A DNA stretch of 64,000 bases from Bagarius yarrelli (lineage: Eukaryota > Chordata > Actinopteri > Siluriformes > Sisoridae): contig VCAZ01000029.1 in assembly GCA_005784505.1 (NCBI GenBank), positions 2,579,501 through 2,643,500 of the forward strand, written 5' to 3'. The translations under genes and the position numbers were made by a program. The notes beneath the pieces were generated by a model. That model was not told where the DNA came from. It was given only the letters and a program-made list of their open reading frames with translations, and made no database searches. Every line of letters starts with the position of its first letter. The first letter of the stretch is position 1. Shown piece by piece: positions 23,781 to 34,262 of the stretch.

Positions 23781-24690
23781 CATGGCAGAAAATACTTGTT
23801 TTCGATTGGCTGACTTTACATTAGTAAAATGGTTCGATATTAGGATACTAGCTTCTGATTGGCTGGTAAATACCACATGATTTTTCTAATAATTAATACA
23901 TTAGTGGTTACCTTGGCAAAAGACAACATTACTTTCTGAATGGCTATTTGATACCACATGATAGATTTGTAGTCTGACAGAAAAATAGTTCGATCAATAA
24001 ATACGTATTACTATGGCAACTGATAATACTTGTTTTTGATTGGCTGGTTGATAGTTTATGCAATTTCTTTCTTTATTTATTTGTTTATTTTCTTATTCCG
24101 TGTGTTGATACCAGAAGATTAGAGTGTTAGTACATCTCATAGTCTTGCATCATTTCCTTTGGTGAGTCTACAACACACACACACACATCACCACCTGCTG
24201 TAGTTTTATCTTTTAATTACATCAAGCAACTTATTTACTTTATAAGGTTTGACATGAAAGGGCCACCGAAAGCTGAATAAAATCAATCCGTCCTTCCTCA
24301 CAGCGGGAAACAATACTAACAGCGAGTCTGAGCGGATCCAGGATTCTGATTGGACGGAAAGCTTTGTATGGTTTTCTATAACAGTAGCGACTTAAAACGT
24401 GTCTAACGTTTAATATGAAATTTTCTCTAAGCGAATATTTGCATATTTTAACACGTACAGTATGTAAGGAGTCTCCAGTGTCATTAGCATAACACTCCTT
24501 TCTGATTGGCTGGTAGTATTTGCATGATGTCTGTCTTGAAACAAATCTTTGTATTGCAGCAGTTCGACTACATATTTTAGAATAAATATCTCAATAATAA
24601 ATATTGGTTACCAAGACTACAGAAAATGCTCGCTTCTGGTTGGCTTATGGCTATCACATGATAGTTTTTGATGCTAATTAGTGAAGTATC
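23781..24690. repeat. Diverged tandem repeat with 'ttctgattggctggt...accacatgat'
   Basis: Words (c)ttctgattggctgg, 'taccacatgat(ag)' and 'ttggttacc(at)ggcaa' recur at 23.80, 23.85, 23.93, 24.03, 24.50 and 24.64 kb. Units are old and of uneven length (about 80-130 bp) and carry an inverse CCAAT box. (AC)n at 24171-24186. Confidence 0.6.
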
Positions 24691-24719
24691 CAATTATACT
24701 AGAGGGAAGCTGGTATATC

Positions 24720-24855
24720 TTATGGTTAGCTATAAACGGTTAAAAAGGACGACGAGTCGCTCTTTAGTGTCTAAATAGTTCAATTCCCTGAACCACCTAC
24801 TGGGCCCTTGAGCGAGACCCTTAACCCTCAGTTGTATAAGTCGTCCTGGATGCAT
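24720..24855 (+). mobile_element. SINE, diverged plus copy
   Basis: 'ggttagctataaacgg', 'gttcaattccctgaaccacc' and core 'tgggcccttgagcgagaccc' then 'ttaaccctcagttgtataag' are recognisable. Confidence 0.7.
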
Positions 24856-25664
24856 AATAATTCAGTAAATAAGAATATTTTGGAAAGTTTTTCCAAGCTG
24901 AATGTTTGAATCGGGGGGGAGGGAGGGACGGGGTTTTTGAACAAATTGAGAAAATTATGTTATGTAAAAAATATATAATAAATGATAGACGAAGCCAACG
25001 TATGGATTTTAATAACATCGTTATAACATTGTTATAGAAACATGTTTTGTTAATATTTCTAGATTTTACTGTCCTAAATCTCATAGCGTCTGTTGAGATG
25101 CTTTGCTCTGACTGATGATTCCATTTGTCTCAGAATCCTTTGTTTCTTTTCTAAACTCTGCTCAACACTTTAGCAACACATCGTAAAAAATCTGCATGTT
25201 TTTCCTTGCCTGACCTCCAAATCACCTGGTAATCCTTCAGCAAAAAAGTTGCGATCACCTCCAGCTGCACGGTAGCGAGCGTTCCCAGAGGAGCTGCTAC
25301 ACCGAGCTACAGCCAGATCCTGAGACACCTGCATGGAAACACGGTCAATGAACTCAGAAAAGCAGGCGAGATAATCAAGGTCTGCTGTCACCCCGAACCC
25401 ATGCTGTTATTACTGCTAGCCTCGGGCAGCCGCGCGGGAGACAGTGTTCAAGTTCATAGTGCTGGAGTAACACAAACACACCGAAGGATCAAACACAGAT
25501 TTCAGAACAACAGTAAGAGAAGAAAAGACAACACCACATGTGATTGGACGTTACAGAATTTAATACCTTTTAATGAAACAAATCCGGTAAAGGAAGCAAA
25601 TACGGCCTGCATAGCGTATTATCAGTACATAAGCATTTAGAACAGATTATAAAACTTAGAGACC
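24856..25664. other. No gene seen
   Basis: AT-rich to 25080, then a GC-richer unique stretch 25240-25460. Confidence 0.5.
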
Positions 25665-26350
25665 TGTATTAATGCTTCCATAGTCTTATTCAATGTCCCA
25701 AGTATTAAGTACATGCATGGCACCTTATAATGCGTACATATAATATAAAACGTACATACTTATGATACACAGAATTAGATGAAGGCTATAATGCTATAAC
25801 ACCTGTACAGATGCTTAATAAACATTGTGTTGATGTGTTAATGCATTTATAAAGTGCATTTTGATATATACTTTTTATAAATAGTTTATAAGCAGTTTAA
25901 GACCTGGCATAGGCCTATATGAATAAACACTTTTAAAGCATGCATATAAGGCTTATAAAGAAATTTATAAAATAAATTGTAGCTTGTATTGCTTTTTAAT
26001 GCATACAAGGATATTTAATAATGCTTATAAGTAGTATGAGACCTAATTTAGGACAATATGAATGCATAAGGCTTAATAAAATGCTTATACACAGTATCAG
26101 GTAGCAATAATCTTATTAAATGTTTAAAAGTTCTTTTAAAGGCATTTCTAAAGTGTATTTTAGCGTTTATAATGCATGCGGGGATATTTAGTAATGTTTA
26201 TTAAGTAGTATTAGTCCTGACATAAGTCTATATAAACGCATATTAACAATTTATGCAATTTATAGATATAAGTATACTGTATTAACTGATGCGGTTAGTG
26301 CATTTATAATGTGTATTTCAGCAGACATAATGCCTTATAATGCCTGACAT
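25665..26350. repeat. AT-rich diverged tandem repeat, 'ttataagtagtat(g)agacct' units
   Basis: Related phrases 'ttataagcagtttaagacctggcataggcctatatgaa', 'ttataagtagtatgagacct' and 'taagtagtattagtcctgacataagtctatata' lie at about 25885, 26025 and 26200, an uneven 140-175 bp period. Words like ataatgc/gcttataa saturate the region. Confidence 0.6.
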
Positions 26351-26700
26351 ACATAATGCTTATAAAAATCTGTCGTTTTTCCTGCTTTCTCTCCATCAGA
26401 GTAGAAGTGTTTTTGAAGATTGTTTGTTTGGTTTAGTTTGTTCAGCTGGCAGCTTCCAGATCTTTAATCACATGCCAATGATTCATTGTTTTTTTTCTTT
26501 TATGTATGTTTGGATTTATTTGATCCTACAAGCAATATAAATCACTTTGATCACGTCTGGCTGATTTCCTTTGATCTTTTAATTCTTCTTTTTGTTTTGT
26601 AAACTGTACTGTTTTTTGAAGATCAGCACTCCTGACAAGACGTCTTGCTGCACATGCAGCGTAACACGTGGCAGCTATGACTAACGTGTTTATCATAAGC
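26351..26700. other. No gene seen
   Basis: Unique DNA. Confidence 0.5.
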
Positions 26701-26960
26701 CAGTGTTTCAAGGACTCTGGCGTGGGCGTTGGGCGCAGATGGCAGCGGCGAGCGGTGCATTATGGTCCGCGGGTGGGCTGAAAAGCAGGCAGGCCGGCAG
26801 CTGTCGGCCCGAAAGCTTGTCAGAGTGCTGACGGCTGGAGAGAGGTCAGGACGGGCGAGCTCTCAGTTCTCCTGATGCGGCCGGAGAGATGCAGCGTGAG
26901 TGACAGATGGATCTGCAGTCACGTCTCTTGAGGATCTGATCTTCAGGCTGACGAGAGGAT
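26701..26960. other. GC-rich repeat-poor island, possible conserved non-coding element
   Basis: The base content shifts sharply to GC-rich with many CpG (gcgagcggtgc, ccgcgggtgg, gcggccgg) between AT-rich repeats. No open frame of note. Confidence 0.3.
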
Positions 26961-27094
26961 ACGAAAGGACAGAGCATGGAAAAAAAACTGCACTTAGGCA
27001 GTAAGTGAAGGCATAAAAAAAAATATAAACAAGATGAAGGTAAAAAAAGCACAGGCAAGGGTCAGACCCTGAGGCAGGGAGAGTGGTGAGAGCC

Positions 27095-27200
27095 TCTCTT
27101 AGGGGCCCAACAGTGACAGCTTGGCTGTGTTGGGGCTTGAACCATGATCTTCTCAATCAACACTCCAGAGCCTTAACAATTTGAGCCATCAAGTCCCATT
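27095..27200 (-). mobile_element. SINE, minus copy
   Basis: The reverse complement has 'gatggctcaaattgttaagg', 'ggttcaagccccaacacagccaagctgtca' and the core 'ctgttgggcccct'. Confidence 0.75.
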
Positions 27201-27234
27201 TAATAGGAAGCTGGGGTCCAAGTTCAGGGTCAGC

Positions 27235-27450
27235 CAGAGCGTTTATAATGCTTAAATAAGACTTTATAATGCTTTACATAGAGTAAACGCATATAAGTGT
27301 GTTATTTTTATGTTTAACAGTCTCATATGCAGAAATCTGTAATGTTACAAATGCATTAATTGTGTTTAAGCATGCGTGATATATTATAACGCATAAAATC
27401 CTGTATTGTAACTGGTTATAAATGGTATTAGGTGCATAATAGAGTCAAAA
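27235..27450. repeat. AT-rich 'tataatgctt' repeat scrap
   Basis: TATAATGCTT occurs at 27245 and 27270 with 'acgcatataagtg'; same word set as 25.7-26.3 kb. Confidence 0.5.
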
Positions 27451-28227
27451 ATGTAATAGAGTTAAAAATGTAAAAATGCATTAAATTCCGCATGGGAAGA
27501 TTCCATTTTAAACTGAGCAAGTGTCTACGTGTGACAGTGTTTTTCCGCTGATCTCTTTTAGATTACTTTTAACTTTTAACCGAATCCGAGAGATTTTATT
27601 TTATTTGTATTCCTCCGGATATCTCTCTATCTCTGTTGTTTTTTTCTTTTTTTTCACTCCATGCCCAGGAGCCGTGAAATGAGATCAATGCGGTGTGAAA
27701 CCCTTTTTTTTTTTGCAAGCTACGAGGACGCTGTGGGTCGTTACGGTAATCGCACGGACTCGCTGATTTGCCGCCGTGCTGCCACATGGGAAAGAGTTTT
27801 AATTGCTAAGCGGTGACACTGTTATTCAGGAAGCTGTCAGATCGTCTGGATTAAACACACTTCATGTTAAATTCGGATGAGCAGACGCTCCAACGCTCGG
27901 CGTAAATCCTGCATCGTTCAGGGAGAAGAGGAAGCCACGTTTCTGTCTGTCCTCCCTCTGTCATGCTTTTATTAATTAGACTTTATGTGTATGGGCGGAT
28001 CTGTATCTAACACTAAAATGAGCTGGATCTAAAGCTCAGTATGGCCTTTAGAGCGGCGAGCGAAACGCATGCGCGCCATCCGGCTGCATTAGTGCGTCGC
28101 TGATAGCACAACATGCAAGGGCAAAAAAAGTCTCCTCTTGCTGTGCACGAGAGAATAATAAAGGAGAAAACGGGCAGATTGGAGGAGGCCATGTGTACAT
28201 GATGCACAATTAGACAATAAGAGACTA
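27451..28227. other. No gene seen
   Basis: Unique, moderately GC-rich between 27720 and 28120; it may hold non-coding regulatory sequence. Confidence 0.4.
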
Positions 28228-28228
28228 G

Positions 28229-28273
<45 letters not shown>

Positions 28274-28615
28274 TAAAAGTAAGATAGATAGAGACAAGGA
28301 CTCTGGGTAAAAGAGAAAGAGAGAGGGGGGGAAGGGAACAGAGAGAGAGAAGGAGTAAGAGAGAGAGATAAGGAGTAAGAGAGAGAGAGAGAGAGAGTGA
28401 GAGAGAGTTAGAGAAAGAGTAAGAAACAGAGAAAGAGAAAAGAGTTACATAGAAAGCGTATAAAATGAGGAAAGAGAAGAGGAGAAAAAGAAAGAGAGAG
28501 AAGAACAATGAAAGAGAAAATAAAGAAAAAGAGAGACTGAAATAACAAGGGAGAAAGATATAGAGAAAAAACAAAAAAAAGGGAGAGAAAGAAAAAAGGA
28601 AGAGAGAGAGGGTGA
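28228..28615. repeat. (GA)n / polypurine tract, about 390 bp
   Basis: Pure (GA)n at about 28230-28271, then interrupted GAGAGA/AAGAGA to 28615. Long Leu/Ser-rich minus-strand frames over it are artefacts. H-DNA potential is high. Confidence 0.95.
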
Positions 28616-28810
28616 CTTATGCTGCATCCAAAATTGCATATCTCCACTATACAGTGTGTGAAAACAGGTACACACGGTGAGGCCTTTTGTCTTCTACAGC
28701 ATGACAGTGTGTTTTTCCTTCCCACCTCTCTTTTTCTTTTGTTCTTTCTGACTTCCTTCCTTTCCTTCTTTCTTTCTTATTCCTGACTTTTGACTTTATC
28801 TGTCCAATTG

Positions 28811-28856
<46 letters not shown>

Positions 28857-28880
28857 CATCCATCCATCCATCCATCCATC
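28811..28880. repeat. (CTAT)n-(CCAT)n tetranucleotide microsatellite
   Basis: About eleven CTAT units followed by six CATC units. Confidence 0.95.
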
Positions 28881-29515
28881 TATTTTCTATCCTCCCACTT
28901 TTCACAGTCTATACTCTTCATTAAACTTTTTATTTTTTTAATCATATCTTTATTTATTTTGTTAATCCTGCGCTTTATGTATGAGGATGAGCCAGTGATG
29001 AGTCAGGCGCTCCCCGTACACCGACACGTCCCCCTGGAGTTCACCGCTGATACTGAGCTCTAAGTCTGAGTCTGTCCTCCGGGAAGAGATGATGGATGGA
29101 TAGAAATCATAAAAAATACATTTGTGCGGTATTTTAATCTCAGAAACCAATCTGACGATGTCCTTGACCAGGATGGGATGTGGAGATTTTTTCCTCTTTC
29201 ATCCGTCTTCGCCTTGTTCTTTCATCCAGTCTGCTTTAAGAAATATGAAAATATGAAAGGGAAATTAATCTCTCATCATTTTTTTCTGTCATTTTTTTGC
29301 CCTCCCTAGAAGCGGAGTGCAGGAATACATTACACTTTTTTGGGTAATCTGCTTAGAGTGTTTAACAGGAATAACTTTGCCCACAGTGGGTTGTCCTGTG
29401 GGTTGTGCAAGAGCAGCAGATTGCTTTAGACGTCCCTGTGCTGCGGCTTTCTGCTCCACCTTCCAGTCCAACAGGGGGGAAATTTCTGCAAAAGAAAAAA
29501 AAAATTGGAGCACAA
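28881..29515. other. No gene seen
   Basis: Unique DNA up to the LINE relic. Confidence 0.5.
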
Positions 29516-29880
29516 TATTATGGGATATGTTATGTGTTTGCCTGGCCAGAGAGATATGTCTTTAATCTATGTTTAAACTGGGAGATTGTGTCTGAACCCC
29601 GAACATTGTTAGGAAGGCCATTCTATAGTTTACGAGCTAAATATGCAAACGCTCTACCCATTTTTGTGGACTTTGCTATTCTGGGGACTACCAGAAGTCC
29701 AGACGATTGAGATCTCAGTGAGCGTAATGGATTGTAGCATGTTAAAAGACTACTTAGGTAAGTGGGAGCCAAACCACTTGGTGCCTTATAAGTAAATAGC
29801 AATATTAAGCTAAATTTAACAGGTTGCCAGTGCAGGGATGATAATATTGGGATTATGTGTTTATTCATCTTCTGATCTTC
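29516..29880 (-). mobile_element. LINE (non-LTR retrotransposon) 3' relic, C-terminal ORF2 region
   Basis: Minus-strand translation gives ILSSLHWQPVKFSLILLFTY, then SGLAPTYLSSLL and a GRAFAYLARKL stretch. This is the familiar post-reverse-transcriptase tail found in many fish LINE ORF2 proteins (L2/CR1/Rex-like). A stop stands where Trp is usual (29620s), after which NGLPNN...FKHRLKTYLSG continues in frame. It is truncated and inactive; no reverse transcriptase domain remains. Confidence 0.75.
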
Positions 29881-30058
29881 TAACGAAGTCTGAACCCGTC
29901 TCTGACGCCAAGCACACATGCAAAGCACAGAAAAAAATGACAAAACAGAACCTGAAAAACACAACACAGAAAAAAACATGCAAACTCCACACAGAAAAAA
30001 CCCTGCCCGTGAATCGAACCCAGAACCTTCTTGCTGTGATGCAACAGTGCTAGGTTAG
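29881..30058 (-). mobile_element. tRNA-headed SINE (second family), minus copy
   Basis: The reverse complement reads 'ctagcactgttgcatcacag', 'aaggttctgggttcgattca' (B box) and 'ttctgtgtggagtttgcatg'. It abuts the LINE relic directly. Confidence 0.75.
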
Positions 30059-31572
30059 GAACAGCACACAATTGGGTTTAATTACTCTGAAGGAGTTTAT
30101 AATGCTGTATAGACCTGCATAACATTTCATCAATGTTTTTAAGTAACACATGGATTACAGAAAAATACAGTATTTGTAGTCCATAATTAAACCAACAGTG
30201 ATGCATTTCCCATTAAACAGAATCCTTTAGCCGACAAAGTCATCAATTATGTCCACGTGTCGCAGGCCGTCCCTAATTCCTCTATCAAAGACTCAAATTC
30301 AATCTAGTTCTGAAGGCCTCAGAGCGGCCATGTGCAAGCGGTCTGCTGGAGAGGGAGTGGCGTTACCTAATCCTCCTGAATCGTCCCGAGCCCTTCAGCA
30401 GGCCTCTCTCCAAAAGGCATTTAGTTTATTAGAAAAGTTGGCTACCTTGGGAAATCACGATCAAAGCCGAAAGAGCAATTAAGCAATACGAGGCTGTAAT
30501 GAGATTTGATTTGGCTTCTGACGATGAGCTGTGTGAACCAGCAGCCGCGCAGAAGGCTAGCTCTGATGAATACTGATTCCTACATTAACGTTCATATAGT
30601 CCCAAACACGAAGAGAAAAGCCAGGAAAACGCTGCACCGGCGGCGCCTTGGGCTCCCAATAACAGTGTAATGAAGTAACAGGGCTGTAGTATCAGACTGG
30701 TTCTCTTCCTTTTTTGGCAACTTTTAACTCGTCCGAGGAAAAATAGAGTGACAGATGAAATCAGCTGATATTAACTGCAGGTCAGAATACACACAAAAAA
30801 AGAATTTTAGATATTTATGTACATTTCTTAAAAAAAAATGTTTTTTTTGTCATTTTTTAACTTTTGTTTATTGTACCAGATACATTTCAACATAAACATT
30901 CATTTTTTTTATTTGTTTGTTTGTTTGTATCTATTTTTTATTTATTTATGATGGGTTGTGTCTAAAACATTATTTAATTTAAGAACAATTAAGTGCTTCG
31001 GTTTGACGTTTATCTGGCTTTCTGTCATCACATAGCGCAACAAACACGACCCTAAAAAGACATTTCCAAATGTCCTGCATTGGTGTAGTGTAGATTAACA
31101 GACCTCCAATTACCTCAACCCCCCTTAATCCTGGTGTAAGGCGGGAAATCCAGGTACAGAGCCGCGATCCGGAAATAGCCGTCAGTCAGCATGTCAGCAC
31201 AGCCGTAGGCGCGACTGAAATAGTGTGGAAACTTCCTCCAGTGCCGCAGCTCAAAATTCTGCCCCTGGAGACTCATTCGTATTCTTAGCGATGGACAGAC
31301 AGGTGGAGGCATTAATGAACAAGAGGGGGATTCTAAAGGGGCAGTCTTTAAAACTCCCCAGCTGTTATCTCTACATCAGGTTTTGTTGTTGTTGGAGGAA
31401 AAGGAGGAACGTTGAGGCATTTATAGAACAAAGGATTAAAAATCACCAGTTTTTATTTCACCAGATAAATAAGAACCATCAGAGCAGAACCAGCATAGGA
31501 AAACCTGCTGCCGTTACCATAGCGATAGAAATCTCAAGAAATCTGCTACTAAACAGATTGACGGATAATTAC
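30059..31572. other. No gene; candidate conserved non-coding DNA 30190-30600 and 31130-31400
   Basis: 30190-30600 is repeat-poor, GC-balanced and holds CACGTG-type and TAAT-type words. T/A-rich simple DNA lies at 30780-30960. No gene is recognised. Confidence 0.4.
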
Positions 31573-31672
31573 CTCTTTAAGGGCCTTTCCCAAGGGCCCA
31601 ACAGAGGCAGTTTGGTGGTGCTGAAAATTGAACTTAAAGTCTTCTGTCACTCCCACCACTAAGCTACCTCTG
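31573..31672 (-). mobile_element. SINE, minus copy (cluster member 1)
   Basis: The reverse complement gives 'ggtagcttagtggtggga' and the core 'gttgggcccttgggaaaggccctta'. Confidence 0.75.
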
Positions 31673-31699
31673 CCTCTGTATGCTAGTAAAGAATTGATA

Positions 31700-31793
31700 A
31701 GGAAGTGGTAGCTCGGTGGTCAGAAGATTGTGGGTTCAATTCCAGCACCACCCCTGAGAAAATGGACTTAAACCTTAACTGCTCTGTTAGATC
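31700..31793 (+). mobile_element. SINE, plus copy (cluster member 2), internally deleted
   Basis: GGAAGTGGTAGCTCGGTGGT then 'agaagattgtgggttcaattccagcaccacc', followed by 'ccttaactgctctgttag'; part of the core is missing. Confidence 0.8.
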
Positions 31794-31817
31794 AGAATTC
31801 AGAATAGGAAAGTCACA

Positions 31818-31965
31818 GGAAGTGGTAGTGCAGTGGTTAAGTTGTTAAACTATCAACCCGAAGATTGTGGGTTCATTTCCCAGCTCCACCAAGCACCACC
31901 AATTTTAAAAATAAGATAAATGTAAGTTGCAATAGAAAAGGGCGTCCGCCAAATGCTGTAAATGT
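31818..31965 (+). mobile_element. SINE, plus copy (cluster member 3)
   Basis: Head GGAAGTGGTAGTGCAGTGGT, B box, and a well kept tail 'aaagggcgtccgccaaatgctgtaaatg'. The 'gcaaggccctt' core is deleted. Confidence 0.85.
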
Positions 31966-32110
31966 GTCGGACTCGTAATTGGAAGATCGGGGTTTAATTC
32001 CCAGCACCACCAATTTACCACTGTTGGGCCCCCGAGCAAATCTCTTAACCTTAATTTCTCAGTTGTATAAGAGAGATAAGTGTAAGTCACTCTGGAAAAT
32101 GCTGTAAATG
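31966..32110 (+). mobile_element. SINE, plus copy (cluster member 4), head-to-tail with the previous
   Basis: It begins exactly where the previous tail ends: 'tgtcggactcgtaattggaa', B box, 'ccaccactgttgggcccccgagcaa' and a tail 'tctggaaaatgctgtaaatgg'. Confidence 0.85.
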
Positions 32111-32965
32111 GAACAAACTACTTTTAAATCTTTGATAAAATGTCACTTCAGGCTTCGTGTAGAAAAATAAAGTTTTCTTTTGTTTTACTTTTACCCACAC
32201 AGGTATGCAATTTTCTGCCAGGTTGTTTGAAGTGGTGGGATTCGACCCCCCGCGCCTCCCTCCTTGCAGCGAGCTAGAACTCCATTCGCCACGAAACTAA
32301 ACACAAGTCGAGTCTGTGATCCGTGTCCTGGTGTTCACAGATGTAGTAATAGGAAGCGTCGAGGAAAAGGCGCGAGTCGGGGAACGTATTGCGCTCGCTC
32401 GGAACCCGGTGCCGCCTCTTTATCACATCATAAACTGCATTATGTTTTGATTAATTTTAAATTGCCTGTTTTGCTTCAGTAGACTGTGAAATACATTTTC
32501 CCTTTTGTAAATTTTCAATTTCTATTATTTTCCTTCGGCAAGAGAAAAGCCATGATGCCGGGCGCCTAGGACGAGGGTTCGGCTTGCGAAATTAAGAAAT
32601 CGGAGCGTTAATAAAGGCGCATGACTCCAATTCATCAATCACACGCTCAATTATGTTGTTTACAGAGATGTCCGTTTCCCCCCCAAAAAATATTAAAAAA
32701 AAACACATTTTGCGGCGGCTACGACAGAAACAGACATAATTAATCAATTTTGAGATAATGAGAAATCCGAGTATTAGCGACTGCTCGTTTTGGAAAGGTG
32801 AGTGAGTCGATTTGGGAGAAACGCGAGCCATGAGAGGGACTTTATTAGAGTCAAGAGAGCGTTCAGCTGCAGGAATCACCTATAGATCCGACTGGAATGA
32901 GATTTTTACTAACAATTTCCATCAATACCTCGAGCCGCCATTACAAAATTTATCGCATAACTTTT
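32111..32965. other. No gene; candidate conserved non-coding DNA 32500-32780
   Basis: 32500-32780 is unique, with words such as 'aattatgttgtttaca' and 'cataattaatcaattttgag' that resemble homeobox/forkhead-type sites. Untested. Confidence 0.35.

Positions 32966-32969
<4 letters not shown>

Positions 32970-33016
<47 letters not shown>
32970..33016. repeat. (TA)n microsatellite
   Basis: About 22 TA units directly before the dispersed-family copy. Confidence 0.95.
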
Positions 33017-33023
<7 letters not shown>

Positions 33024-33344
33024 CGTGTTGTGCAGTGTGGGTCAGTCAGTCCTTTTCTGCTTCTCTGCTAACCACTTTCAGGATCACTGACCTAAATTCT
33101 AATATTTGTTCCATTAAATGGTATTAATTTATTCCAACAGTTTATTCTCTTCATTTCGTAGTGTTTCTCTCGCTGCACTGCTTCCAGTACGTGGATGTTA
33201 GATTTTTTTATCCAATCAAATTTCAATTTCTATGTGCTGCCATGTTAATCTAACCTGCCTTCAGAATCAGTAGCGCTGCCCATGAAACTTAATCTATATT
33301 AGCAGTGGCAGATTGATCATTTGGTTTCTTTAACCAATCAGATT
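33024..33344 (+). repeat. Unclassified dispersed repeat family, copy 1
   Basis: 'cagtgtgggtcagtcagt', then 'ccaacagtttattctcttca', 'tttctctcgctgcactgctt' and 'cagaatcagtagcgctgccc' match copies at 41.4 kb (inverted) and 57.0 kb. No protein domain is recognised. Confidence 0.85.
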
Positions 33345-33535
33345 TTTTGCACCCACCTCCCGAAGCCTGCTGGCTGGCGCATGATGATCAGCATTTTTCC
33401 GTCCTCTGATTGGTTGATTAAAGTAAAATCTTAGAGCCTAGCACAGACTAGCAAAATTGTTACAGACAAGTTCGTCTATAAAACACATCTGTACAATTGA
33501 ATTAGAATTTTTATGCTCACAATGGCTGGAGATGA
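33345..33535. other. No gene; 'tgattggttgatt' words
   Basis: Short unique stretch with CCAAT-type words, between two repeats. Confidence 0.5.
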
Positions 33536-33712
33536 GCTGAGTCAGGAAGTAGCATATGATATTTCAGGAAGTAGCGTGAGATAAGTCAGGAAGTAGCATA
33601 TGATGTTTCAGGAAGTAGCGTGAGATGAGTCAGGAAGTAGCGTGAGATGAGTCAGGAAGTAGCATGAGATCAGTCAGAAAGTAGCGTGAGATGAGTCAGG
33701 ACAGTGTATCTT
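33536..33712. repeat. 22-bp minisatellite, eight units, AP-1 plus ETS-like core
   Basis: The AGGAAGT anchor is at 33544, 33566, 33588, 33610, 33632 and 33654, then decayed at 33676 and 33698: exactly 22 bp throughout. Units 1, 5, 6 and 8 carry TGAGTCA (33538, 33626, 33648, 33692) directly joined to AGGAAGT or its variant. Confidence 0.95.
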
Positions 33713-34205
33713 TCTGAGCATGTGTAGTGAGTGTAAAGAACGAATTCGCCATCTGGTCAATGCTCCGTTTTAAAACATCAATCGTTATCACACCTTAATG
33801 ACACTTACACACGCATTCCAGCTCTGATAGACGTTTAATGATAATTTCTTGGACGTTCTCGAGCTACTTGGATGTTCTTCCCTTTTAACGACGCTGATCT
33901 ATCATTACCACCGTTTTCGGGGCTTCCCTAGTGGTGTATACCTCATCATTTAGCTTTATACAATGTATACGCGCGTGTGTGTGTGTGTGTAATCCACTCC
34001 CTTACCTCCCAGTCCCTGCTGAAATCAGAACTGTGTGTCTGAAGTGAAAGCTAAGCCCTGTTATCCACCTTGTCCTTAACGTAGAGGTCAGGAGAGAATT
34101 TACGAGGTTTGACAGCTTGTTAAGTAGAAAGACAGAAAGAAAGTGTCTGTGAGGCGCTTTATTTTATACATCTAAGCAGTTGAACGTTAATGGTTTATTG
34201 AACGT
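33713..34205. other. No gene; (GT)n at 33971-33990
   Basis: Unique DNA plus a microsatellite. Confidence 0.5.
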
Positions 34206-34262
34206 GGGGATTCTGGGATTCGCAACCTTTTGATCAACACATTAACTGTCCTACCACTTCTC
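34206..34262 (-). mobile_element. SINE head fragment, minus
   Basis: The reverse complement reads 'gaagtggtaggacagttaatgtgttgatcaaaaggttgcgaatccc', matching the SINE head only. Confidence 0.6.

Noticed and set aside
28089..28725. Leu/Ser/Phe-rich minus-strand frames up to 161 residues
   Set aside because: They are translations of the (GA)n polypurine tract.
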